48,985 nucleotides of DNA from CAYQZD01 sp964421875 (GTDB lineage Bacteria > Electryoneota > Tariuqbacteria > Tariuqbacterales > Tariuqbacteraceae). The stretch lies in NCBI GenBank assembly GCA_964421875.1, contig CAYQZD010000011.1:1-48985 (forward strand), in the 5' to 3' direction. Below are positions 36,348 to 44,696 of the stretch, piece by piece. The first letter of the stretch is position 1, and each line of letters begins with the position of its first letter. The notes beneath the pieces were generated by a model that was not told the origin of the DNA, searched no databases, and worked only from the letters and a program-made list of their open reading frames with translations. A program made the position numbers and the translations under genes.

Positions 36348-37232
36348 TCATTGTCTTTTCAGGTTTTGTAACAGGATACCACTGATTATCAACGCTAAAC
36401 CTATCACCGAGGAGGTGTGGATGGATTCTCCCACTATAAATCGAATGAAGACAAGCGAGAGAAAGGGAGTGATATATATGAGGTTGGCGATTTTAGCGCT
36501 GCTTTCGGCGAGGGTCAAGGCTCTGAGCCAGATGATGAACGTGAGTCCCATCTCAAAGAGTCCGATATAGACCGCAATCGCCAACACATCGAATCGAGGG
36601 AGGGTGATTCTATCCAATACGAGGATGAGTATTGTTATATAGATTGCTCCGAATACAAAATTAGTAAACAGCTTGATAACAGGGTCTCGCAGGTCGCGAA
36701 GGTTGAATATCCAATAAGCGGCCCAGATGAACGAAGTCCCGACAGCAATCAGGTATCCGAAAAGATTGCTGAAGCGGAGAGCGGTGAGGTCTCCCTTCAG
36801 GGCGATAACCATCACTCCCAGGAAACTTATCAGAATGGAGGCGATTGTCCGCAGTCTCAATTTTTGTCCAAGGAAGAGCGCGGCGAAAACGATGAGTACG
36901 ATGGGCCAGGTCCAATTCAGCGGCTGGGCTTCCTGAGCGGGGAGGAGAGAATAGGCTTTGAAGAGGATAAGGTAGTATCCAAAGGGATTCAACAGCCCCA
37001 ATAATGCTGAACCGGCGATGTTTTTCCGGGTCTGCGCACGCAGGGCCCAAAGCTTGCCTTGAAGGATGATGACTACGAACATCGCGGCGGTGGAGGCCAG
37101 GGCTGCGTAGAACAGCAAGAGCATGAAATCGATGGAGGCGAGAGCAAGTTTGAAGGCGGAAGCCACGGTGGACCAGAACAGCACCGCCATTCCTACATAA
37201 CAGTATGCTCGATTACGGGGGGACATTTTCAT
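36348..37232 (-). CDS. EamA-family (DMT) transporter
   Basis: 294 residues with ten predicted membrane helices in two five-helix halves, each with the EamA pattern (AYCYVGMAVLFWSTVASAFK in the first; SFIWAAYWIFNLR and GEPIH-like GESIHTSSVIG in the second). Relatives export amino acids or other small metabolites. The start (MKMSPRNRAYCYVG) overlaps the stop of the LIM/DA1-like gene by four bases (ATGA), implying translational coupling; sfsA follows ten bases later. Confidence 0.9.
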   Translation of the reverse strand: MKMSPRNRAYCYVGMAVLFWSTVASAFKLALASIDFMLLLFYAALASTAAMFVVIILQGKLWALRAQTRKNIAGSALLGLLNPFGYYLILFKAYSLLPAQEAQPLNWTWPIVLIVFAALFLGQKLRLRTIASILISFLGVMVIALKGDLTALRFSNLFGYLIAVGTSFIWAAYWIFNLRDLRDPVIKLFTNFVFGAIYITILILVLDRITLPRFDVLAIAVYIGLFEMGLTFIIWLRALTLAESSAKIANLIYITPFLSLVFIRFIVGESIHTSSVIGLALIISGILLQNLKRQ

Positions 37233-38227
37233 CGGAGCGGACTATCGTGAGTTCTAACGTATTGCAGGAAGGAGGCCAGACCCTTTCTCTTGATGTATTT
37301 ATCGACACTACGGAAACCGTTTCCATAGATGGGGTCGGAATCCTCTCTCATATTCTTGATAAGCATCTGGGACATCTTGTCGCTGCTGGAGGAGAGAACA
37401 AGGTAGGCGGCGTAATTGGCTGCGCCTTCGGCCAGGCGCGGTTTGGGACGTTTTTCAGCGTTACGGTTCATCCAAACGTGCATCATTTCGTGGGCAAGGG
37501 TAGATTCGAAAACCCGGCGGGGCAGTCCGTAGAGGACATAAATGGTGTTCATCTGGCGCACCTTGCGCCCTATCACCGACACTTCCTGACAGCGGCAGAA
37601 ACCCATTTCGCGGACGCTGGCGCTGGTTCCCGAAAGACGGTTCAGAGTTGATTTATCCACCAAATTCACTGGCACATCGGACATATCTATCAGAATACCC
37701 TTCTTTTTCAGGGCAACTGTAACTTCGCGGATGATTTTATCGACATCCTCTTCGAACACGGCCTTTTCCAGGCAGAGATTGCAGACATTCCTCCCGTCGT
37801 CATATTTGACTCCGCCGCCGGTTATGTTTTCGCAGATAATTCTCCCGCAGTACACGCAGGCGGGCAGTTTACCTTCGTGCCGCTGGTGATAACGGTTTCC
37901 CCAGTTGTCGATTATATACTTCCCCAGTATGGGCTTTCCGCATACAGCGCAGCGGTCTGCGACATAATTTATATAGCACTGGCGGTGATAACCTTTTCCC
38001 TCTGCTTCAACGCAGTCGCCTTTGAGGATTTCACCGCAGTGGGCGCAGCGGGGAGCGATTTTCTGGTAGCATTGCTTATGGTAAATCTTTCCCTTATAGA
38101 CGATATACTCACCGGTGATTGGTTTACCGCAGTGCGCGCATTTTATAACTTTTTGGGCTGCGACAGGCACGACAAGTCCAATTAATAGGGCTGCAAGCAG
38201 CAGATATGTTATTAAACGGGAATGCAT
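37229..38227 (-). CDS. Secreted LIM zinc-finger / DA1-like metallopeptidase
   Basis: 332 residues from the ATG at 38225-38227, which opens a clear signal peptide (MHSRLITYLLLAALLIGLVV, then PVAAQ); the frame continues upstream to 38371 but the extra 48 residues look non-coding. The mature N-terminus has four CxxC-type half fingers forming two LIM-like modules (CAHC...HKQC, CAHC...HRQC, CAVC...YHQRH, CVYC...CNLC). A C-terminal zincin domain has AHEMMHVW (HExxH ligands) and LAEGAANY, whose Glu is the likely third ligand. The combination matches plant DA1-type peptidases (ubiquitin-regulated, LIM plus HEMHAW) and rare bacterial relatives. With a signal peptide it would act in the envelope or outside. 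It heads an operon with an EamA exporter and sfsA. Substrate unknown. Confidence 0.85.
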   Translation of the reverse strand: MHSRLITYLLLAALLIGLVVPVAAQKVIKCAHCGKPITGEYIVYKGKIYHKQCYQKIAPRCAHCGEILKGDCVEAEGKGYHRQCYINYVADRCAVCGKPILGKYIIDNWGNRYHQRHEGKLPACVYCGRIICENITGGGVKYDDGRNVCNLCLEKAVFEEDVDKIIREVTVALKKKGILIDMSDVPVNLVDKSTLNRLSGTSASVREMGFCRCQEVSVIGRKVRQMNTIYVLYGLPRRVFESTLAHEMMHVWMNRNAEKRPKPRLAEGAANYAAYLVLSSSSDKMSQMLIKNMREDSDPIYGNGFRSVDKYIKRKGLASFLQYVRTHDSPLR

Positions 38228-38354
38228 TTTTTCAATTATTATCGCTAGGTATCCAATTTGCCTAAGATTCGGTGCAATAACCAGTGAAAGTGGATTTGAA
38301 CGGTCTGCTTTTTTATCCATCAAGCCAGTAGAAAATCGACATACTAACCAAATC

Positions 38355-39050
38355 CTAATTGAACGCTTCAAGTGAGTCGATACTGGACTTTATACACGCG
38401 ATATATTCTCCTTTGGGATACAATCCGATATAGCGCCTGTAGTACTTCAATGCGTTTGCCGTGTCATACCGAGCTTTGTACGCTTCGCCGAGCATAAACA
38501 GCGCTTGAGGCCAATGGGGATTCAGTTCCAGTGCGGTTCTAAACTTTACGATAGATTCTTTGTGACGCCCCATCCGCATCAAGCATTCTCCGTACATACA
38601 ATGGGAGTTGGGATTGTTCGGTTCCAGTTCCATATAACGGGAAAAACGTTCCAATGCGGTTTCCAAATCGTTCCTTTTCAAATACACTTGACCAGCCTCG
38701 TTTTGTATCCGCCCTCTATCGGTGTAGTCCCGGGAAATTGGTTCCGCACTACTTATAGTCTCCGCCTTCTCTTCAACGAAAACCTGAACTTGCTCCGGGG
38801 GCGCTATTGTTACATCAGGAGCGGAAAATATTTGCCCAAAATATCCCAAGAAGAAAAGTACTATTCCTAAAATCTGCACGAAAAAAGGATGCTTCCCGGA
38901 CTCCCAATGTTGAATCAGCCAGAATAAATAAGCAAAAGGGATGAAGATACAGGCTAAACCCCATAAAACACTCACCTTAAAAGCTCTAATCAAAAGCCAT
39001 ATTCCGCCGATTGAAGCAATCAGCCAGCCTAAAATGATTAAGACTAACAT
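38355..39050 (-). CDS. Membrane protein with C-terminal TPR repeats
   Basis: 231 residues with GGAGG eight bases before the ATG. Three hydrophobic helices occupy the first 80 residues (MLVLIILGWLIASIGGIWLL; ACIFIPFAYLFWLI; VQILGIVLFFLGYFGQIF). After an acidic linker, about 115-230 hold three TPR units (EAGQVYLKRNDLETALERFS, HCMYGECLMRMGRHKESIVK, ALFMLGEAYKARYDTANALK). The soluble part probably binds a partner on one side of the membrane. It lies upstream of the LIM/DA1 operon with a 127-base gap and could be in the same transcript. The role is unknown. Confidence 0.83.
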   Translation of the reverse strand: MLVLIILGWLIASIGGIWLLIRAFKVSVLWGLACIFIPFAYLFWLIQHWESGKHPFFVQILGIVLFFLGYFGQIFSAPDVTIAPPEQVQVFVEEKAETISSAEPISRDYTDRGRIQNEAGQVYLKRNDLETALERFSRYMELEPNNPNSHCMYGECLMRMGRHKESIVKFRTALELNPHWPQALFMLGEAYKARYDTANALKYYRRYIGLYPKGEYIACIKSSIDSLEAFN

Positions 39051-39244
39051 TTCAATACCTCCAATAGATTTTCTTGACTATTTTGATAGTAACACTTTAA
39101 TAGTCTAAAGCGGTATGCTCATTCCGGCGGTCCCGGCTTGTCAGGGATTACAGAATACCCAATAAAATGATTCCCGTTACACAAATATTATTACTTCTAA
39201 GGCGAAGTCTTAAAGAAGTCCAATAACTTATCGAATAATCGAAA

Positions 39245-40096
39245 TTAATTATTGAAAAAATCCGCGGCATGATAGGAGCTTCTCACTAAAGGTCCTGAGG
39301 CAATCCCTTTGAAACCCATACTGCGGGCGATGCGGTCAAGTTCGATAAAATCTTCGGGGCGGTAGAATTTTTTCACCGGATAGTGTTCAGGTGAGGGGGG
39401 AATGTATTGACCGATGGTGACGCCGTCGCAGCCGGCTTGGCGCAGATCTTCAAGGGCGTCGACGATTTCCTCCAGAGTTTCCCCCAAACCTATGATGATA
39501 CCGGATTTAGTTAAAACCTGCGGGCGGATTCCCTTCGCCAAACGCAGCATTCTCAGCGATAGGCGATAGTCAGCCCGGGGGTCGCGGATTAGGGGTGTAA
39601 GTCTTTCTACCGTCTCCAGGTTATGGTTGAAAACATACGGAACAGCGTAAAGAACCGTTTCCAGCGCTTCGACCGACCCGGAAAAATCTCCCGGCAGAAC
39701 TTCGACCGATGTGTCCGGATTATATTCCCGCACGCATCTTATGGTCTGGGCGTAATGCTCCGCTCCGCCCAGCGGGAGGTCGTCGCGGTTGACGCCGGTG
39801 ATGACGCAATGCCTCAGGCGTATTTTGCGCACGGCTTGCGCCACGCGGAGAGGTTCTTCGGGGTCGAGAGGGAGCGGGACGCCCGAACTGATGGCGCAGA
39901 AACGGCAATTACGGGTGCAGACCTCCCCCATAATCAGGAAAGTGGCGGCGCCTCGATTATAGCATTCTCCGATGTTAGGGCAGTGAGCCTGGTCGCAGAC
40001 GGTGTTGAGGTCCAATTCCTTCAACAGTCGGCGCACTTTCAGCCCTGCGGGATCCGACAAGGGCGCCTTGAACCAATCTGGTTTACGGATTTTCAT
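39245..40096 (-). CDS. lipA: Lipoyl synthase
   Basis: 283 residues, family length. The auxiliary cluster motif is complete (VCDQAHCPNIGEC: C-x4-C-x5-C), and the radical SAM motif is CTRNCRFC (C-x3-C-x2-C). GVNRDDL, FNHNLETVERLTP and LTKSGIIIGLGET are family regions, and the terminal RSSY supplies the Ser ligand of the auxiliary cluster. It inserts sulphur at C6 and C8 of protein-bound octanoyl groups to make lipoate for 2-oxoacid dehydrogenases and glycine cleavage. No lipB or lplA is adjacent. The start overlaps the stop of the transporter gene by four bases (ATGA). Confidence 0.97.
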   Translation of the reverse strand: MKIRKPDWFKAPLSDPAGLKVRRLLKELDLNTVCDQAHCPNIGECYNRGAATFLIMGEVCTRNCRFCAISSGVPLPLDPEEPLRVAQAVRKIRLRHCVITGVNRDDLPLGGAEHYAQTIRCVREYNPDTSVEVLPGDFSGSVEALETVLYAVPYVFNHNLETVERLTPLIRDPRADYRLSLRMLRLAKGIRPQVLTKSGIIIGLGETLEEIVDALEDLRQAGCDGVTIGQYIPPSPEHYPVKKFYRPEDFIELDRIARSMGFKGIASGPLVRSSYHAADFFNN

Positions 40097-41376
40097 CTTC
40101 CTGCGGCGGCAATTCCTTCCTTTTCATTCACAAATACCAGTATCGCCCCTCCGGCGATAAAGAACAACAATAAAACCAGTATACCGGACTTCAGGTTCCC
40201 GGTTATGACCACAGCGGTGCCGTAAACCAAAGGTCCCAGCATTGCGGCGAACTTCCCGCAAACGGCGAAAAATCCGAAGAACTCCGCGCTGCGGTCCGGA
40301 GGCGTGAAAAGCCCCTGCAGGGAGCGCGCCGCGGATTGGCTTCCGCCCAGCACCGAACCGGTGAGAACGCCGAGGATATAGAATTCTTTGAGGGGCGCGC
40401 CGAAAATACCAATGAAACGCGCCCATAGGATTATCAGCGACCAGATGACGATGGAAATAAGCAAGGCTTTCTTATTCCCCAGCCAATCCACCAGATAACC
40501 GAACAGCAGTGAGCCAACAAATGCTGAGCCCTGCACCACCAGGAAAAATACGATTAGCTCAGGCGGCGACAACCCGATTTCCGCGGCTCCGAATATGGAA
40601 GCGGTGATGATGACGGTTTCGATTCCCTCATTGAAGAGGAGGTAGGCGAAGAGGAAGCGGGCGAGCTGGCGGTAGCGCCCCAACTCCTTGAAGGTCTTCG
40701 CCAAACGAGAGAAGCCGATTTTCAAGGGATTCCCCGCCCCAACCGGTTTCTGTAATGAACCGCCGCGCTCTCTGACCCGGATAAAGGCGGGCAGGGCGAA
40801 GAGCAGCCACCAGAGCGCTACTACCGGGAAGGTATGATAGACTTCGACCTCCCCTTCGCCAAAACCGAATAGACCGGGATTTTTCAGCATCAATAGGTTC
40901 AATACCAGACAAAGCCCCCCTCCCAGGTATCCCAATCCCCAGCCCCAGCCGGAGACTTTCCCCATATCGCGGGGATGAGCGATATCTACCAGGAGGGCGT
41001 TGTAGAACACGTTTCCGGCGGCGAAAGCGTAGTTGGCGGCGATGAAGATGAGAGCTCCGGCGATGTAGTCACCGGCGCGGATGAAATAGAGGGCGGCGGT
41101 GGCGGCGCTTCCGGTTACGCAGAATAGAGCGAGCAGCCGCTTCTTGGTGCGCGAAAAGTCCGCCATTGCGCCCAGAACCGGAGCCGATACCACCACTAAA
41201 AGCATCGACGCGGCGACAGCATAGTGGAAGAGGGAAGCGCCGGGGACTCTGATTTCGCCGCCGAAAATATTCCACACCGTGCCTTCCGCGCCGAAAGCGA
41301 CAACCTGGGCGAAGTACTGATTGAAAATCACGGCCAGGATGGAGGTGGCGAAGGCGCTGTTGGCGAAGTCGTACAT
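40093..41376 (-). CDS. UMF1-type major facilitator transporter, upstream part of lipA operon
   Basis: 427 residues from the first ATG, with the UMF1 signature MYDFANSAFATSILAVIFNQ and about twelve membrane helices. UMF1 proteins are putative transporters linked to autophagy-like amino-acid efflux in yeast and unknown cargo in bacteria. Translation upstream of the ATG gives KLERNNPGEVAAWS, which matches the usual family start (N-P-x-x-x-x-A-W) and is open back to a stop at 41443-41445, with no ATG, GTG or TTG. The real start is therefore probably a rare codon (ATT at 41422-41424 or ATA at 41440-41442), or there is a frameshift. A GGGGGGAG lies near the ATA. The 4-bp overlap with lipA indicates coupling. 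Confidence 0.85.
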   Translation of the reverse strand: MYDFANSAFATSILAVIFNQYFAQVVAFGAEGTVWNIFGGEIRVPGASLFHYAVAASMLLVVVSAPVLGAMADFSRTKKRLLALFCVTGSAATAALYFIRAGDYIAGALIFIAANYAFAAGNVFYNALLVDIAHPRDMGKVSGWGWGLGYLGGGLCLVLNLLMLKNPGLFGFGEGEVEVYHTFPVVALWWLLFALPAFIRVRERGGSLQKPVGAGNPLKIGFSRLAKTFKELGRYRQLARFLFAYLLFNEGIETVIITASIFGAAEIGLSPPELIVFFLVVQGSAFVGSLLFGYLVDWLGNKKALLISIVIWSLIILWARFIGIFGAPLKEFYILGVLTGSVLGGSQSAARSLQGLFTPPDRSAEFFGFFAVCGKFAAMLGPLVYGTAVVITGNLKSGILVLLLFFIAGGAILVFVNEKEGIAAAGR

Positions 41377-41776
41377 TGACCAGGCGGCGACTTCACCGGG
41401 ATTATTTCGTTCAAGCTTGAAAATGACGGTAGACGTTTTTATTCACTCCCCCCTGCCCTATTATTGACAGAACGGCGGTATTACTTCGACCTATAGCCAT
41501 CCTTGGGGCTGTTTCCCAAACGGTTCTTATGTGCTGTTGACTCTCCGCAGTCGACAGCAATCAATTGATTTATAGGCCTATGGCGTAGGGTGCGGACATT
41601 CTGTCCGATAATATGTCATGCTGAGCGAAGCGAAGTATCTGCGTTTTTGTAAATCTATTATAAACAAGAGATACTTCACTGCGTTCAGGTAGTATGAAAA
41701 AAGTGTGCACCTTACTTGAGAAGGTATTATATTGTTCCAATCAAATAAACAACAAATACATTCCAAGAGGAGTACA
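41377..41776. other. Repeat-rich intergenic region
   Basis: 400 bases with no real gene. It holds the 41622-41687 hairpin, a GGTGCGGACATTCTGTCCG string, and 3' the leader of the IS110 fragment. Its last 90 bases could be IS110 left-end DNA. No promoter box stands out. Confidence 0.4.
41622..41687. repeat. Inverted repeat TGAGCGAAG... / ...CTGCGTTCA
   Basis: Arms of 19 bases (41622-41640 and 41669-41687) pair with 16 matches, enclosing 28 bases. The core GAAGTATCT/AGATACTTC is perfect. It resembles the dispersed ATGCTGAGCGAAGCGAAG elements seen in many bacterial genomes and lies just before the IS110 fragment. Confidence 0.65.
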
Positions 41777-41930
41777 ATGGAATATATGGGACTCGATGTT
41801 CATAAGCAATATTCAGTTGCTTGTGTTTTCGATGAAACTACCGGCGAAAAGAAGCAATACAAGCTGGACAACAGCCGGGCTGAATTCCAAAAGCTGTTTT
41901 CTTTACACCCGGAAGCCAGGGTTGTGATGT
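41777..41930 (+). pseudogene. IS110-family transposase, 5' fragment
   Basis: About 51 codons, starting with an ATG after GAGGAGT and encoding MEYMGLDVHKQYSVACVFDE, then the KKQYKLDNSRAEFQKLF segment and EARVVM. This is the start of the DEDD (RuvC-like) transposase, with its first catalytic Asp in GLDVHK. The homology breaks at about 41924-41932, where the sequence becomes the 3' part of the secreted-protein pseudogene read on the other strand. The other three catalytic residues and the C-terminal domain are missing, so it cannot act. Confidence 0.85.
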
Positions 41931-44465
41931 GGCGGCGCGTCGCCGGGGAGTTTTGTAAGGGGAAACTATCGCGGTCGTCAACTCTATATGGATACATTCC
42001 TACTTCGGCGATATAAGTATAGTCGCCCGAGGGGGCATAGTGAGGCACGTACTGGGTAAATACACGAGATAAGGTTTGACCGGGCGCAAGCCTGACTCCT
42101 TCGCGCAAAGCGAGCGGAGCGATGACAGCGCCATTGGGCAAAACAACCTTAGTCCAACAATCGATCCAAATAAAATCGAGTCCGATATTTGCGACTTCAA
42201 TCTCGAGTGAAAAGCTGCCCCCTCCAGCAGGTATCCGAATTGGCGGATTATGAGGGGTAAGGGTAATCGACGGGAAATTAAGGATAAATGGAAAAGCAGA
42301 AGTTCTAATTCCGGACTGTGGAAACGGTTCCATCGGTCCTGAACCGTTGTAAGTGGTTTGAATACCTACGGTACTTTCATAGTTCTCGATACCGACGGTG
42401 CAGGAATTCAGATTGCCATTCAGCGTGTGATACATAAAGTCGATTAAACCGTTGGGATAGAGTATGGTCTCAAAGACGAAATCCGAATTATAAACACCGG
42501 ATTGAATAAAATGTTCATACTCTATTATGAATCGGTTATTAACGGCGTCGTGGTAATACCAACAGGCTCCGTATCCGGGATGGAAATCATCCCAGTAAGG
42601 CGCTATAAAGTTGTTTGGTTCACTCACAGAAGGAATCGGGTCATTCGAATTGTCAGTTGAAGTGGAAGTGAAAGAGAGGAATCCATTGGAGCAAACTCGG
42701 ATGGAATTGTATGTCATATTGTCATACCAGGGGAAGTCGAAACCGATGGGGAAAGGTCCCAGGTTCTGGTCGTCTTCGTTGATTCCGGTATTCACTCCGA
42801 TGTTATTGATTTCCACCCAATTAAATGGTATGTGTCTGAATTCCGGGATACCGCAGCAAACTAATTCGGGAACCGCATCACCGCGCGGTCCTTCACCGGT
42901 GGAATTATAATATGACACCTGATAGGAATACCATCCGTAAGTCGGTGGATAATCGATATAGTGGGTGTTTGTCCCGGTTAAATTGGCTACCTCTTCACCG
43001 TTGCGGTAAATCATCTGCCCATCCCAGGAGCCCAGGGGCCAGTATCAGCCGTGCGCTCCGCCCGAGGGGGCGGTCCAACTAAGCGTACAAGACAGCTCAT
43101 AATTAGGCCCGGGGGTGGCGGTGACATTACTCGGCGCCATAGGGACATCCAGCCCCACCCAGACTCCGCCGGAGGAACCGGGACTTCGTCCGGAATCGTT
43201 ACAGGTAAAAATCCAGTAGGTGTAAATCCCCGGCGCCCAGACATTGTCATCATAGTTCGAGCGCTGCCCGATTTGAACATTGTGCATAACGTGAAGCAGA
43301 CTGTCGTGGCGATAGATTATGACGCTGTCCAGGTCGGTCAGCGGGGAACCGCTCACGGTCAGGCTGGGATTGGTCCAGGAAAGGGAAGCCCGGAGCTGGG
43401 CACCGTTGTGATTTACACGAAAATTCACCGGCGTCGCAGGCGCGTATCCCGGCGCAGCCATAGGGAAGCCAACACCTCTCTGAGTAGCGCGGATATACGA
43501 GGCTCCGGTGTAACCGCCGGCGCTGATTATTACGTCGTAGCCGATATAGCGTGCGGAGTTGCAGGATATCTCTTGGGGAAGCTGAGTTTCCATACTCAAG
43601 GAATCATCATAAATATCATAGGTCATAACCAAACCGGACATAGGATAGCCTCCCACACCCACTAAAAAAATCCTGTTTACATCGTTGCCATCCCAATTGT
43701 CGGTCAAACCGAAAGTGGGAAAAAAACCACTTCTTGGCAAGGGCGCTTTCTCAATCCAATGATTCGAGTTCGTGTCGAAGGCGATATTTCTGTTCGGTGT
43801 TTGAACGCCGCCTACCACATAAAAACATCCGTCAGCCCAAGCGCCTCCGGCATAGGCTGTGCCCACAGGCAGCGGCGTAATCGCCGTCCAGGTATTGTTG
43901 GCGATGTCATACCTGTAGGCTTCGTTTGTCGGTCCGGGATTGCCCCCCGCCGCGTATATGTAATTGCCCTTGTCTCAGGCGGTGGCAATCCCGCACCCTT
44001 CCCGAGGATAAGGCGCCTTCTGCTCCCAAATCCCGGCGGGACCTCCGCCAATAGGGGTGAATTTCTGCACATTGTTGATATAGGGCGCGTATCCGCCGAC
44101 AAGGTAGAGCGAACCCTCCGCCACCGTTCCCTGCCAGTTGTCGTAACAGACAGGCATCGGAGTCGATTCTTCCCATGTTTCGGTAATTATGTTAAAAGCC
44201 TGAGCGTATTGATGACCTTCACACCCGAAAACATACATATAATTACCGATGACTCCGCTGCCGGAACGGCCGATGGGGTAGATTGCGTCGGAAGTCCTGC
44301 TCCATACTAGCGGGTCGCTCTCCAGGGCAGATGTTTAGACCAACCTGAATGCAGCAGGAAATCGAAGGAATAGTCTTCGGGATGCGGCTAGACCAGCCCG
44401 CCATTAGCTGAAACCGCGGCGCTGATTGTCAGCGGCAAGAGAATTGACAATAGAATCTTTAGCAT
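41931..44465 (-). pseudogene. Broken Kelch/fibronectin secreted-protein gene
   Basis: Reads from an ATG at 44463-44465 (after GAGGGAGT) with signal peptide MLKILLSILLPLTISAAVSA. Lesions: TAG at 44388-44390; a frameshift before about 44340; in-frame TGA at 43975-43977 and at 43045-43047; a one-base frameshift near 41955; and loss of the sorting domain where the IS110 fragment begins. Between them the protein is well conserved: Kelch-like repeats (LYLVGGYAPYINNVQKF, FYVVGGVQTPNRNIAFD), two fibronectin-type domains, a domain with SNGFLSFTSTSTDNSN, and the shared Ig-like domain (TPHNPPIRIPAGGGSFSL). It is a close relative of the gene at 47146, which keeps its Ala where this one has TGA. Expressed product is unlikely. 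Confidence 0.88.
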
Positions 44466-44621
44466 ACTCCCTCAGGTTTTATACTCTCAGGAAAGCTGAA
44501 AGAAATGAAACAGGGAGATAGATATCGGAGTCTTGGTGATAAGTCATAGTGAAATAGAGAGCTTGATATCGATTCAATATAATAAATACTATTCAAGATA
44601 TCAATCATGGCTGGTTCTAAA

Positions 44622-44653
44622 TAAAAATCCCCGCCGGTTTGCCAGCGGGGATT
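44622..44653 (-). terminator. Rho-independent terminator after the 44697 gene
   Basis: Minus strand AATCCCCGC pairs with GCGGGGATT (complements of 44645-44653 and 44626-44634), extended by GG/CC around a CAAA loop, followed by TTTTAT. Confidence 0.88.
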
Positions 44654-44666
44654 CATTTCGCAGCAT

Positions 44667-44689
44667 GTAGGGCGGAATCTTATTCCGCC
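44667..44689. repeat. Palindromic GTAGGGCGGA repeat (copy 3)
   Basis: GTAGGGCGGAAT-CTT-ATTCCGCC, an 8-bp stem, between the terminator and the stop codon of the gene ending at 44697. Confidence 0.8.
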
Positions 44690-44696
44690 AATGTTT

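Noticed and set aside
43045..43977. Recoding of TGA as Gly, Trp or selenocysteine
   Set aside because: Other genes here end in TGA (for example the CotH gene at 32727-32729 and the TPR gene at 26656-26658), no selenocysteine insertion hairpin stands out, and the same gene carries a TAG and two frameshifts. Nonsense mutation explains it better.
44459..44656. Minus-strand frame of 65 codons between the terminator and the pseudogene start
   Set aside because: It begins in the terminator hairpin and has no ribosome site or domain.
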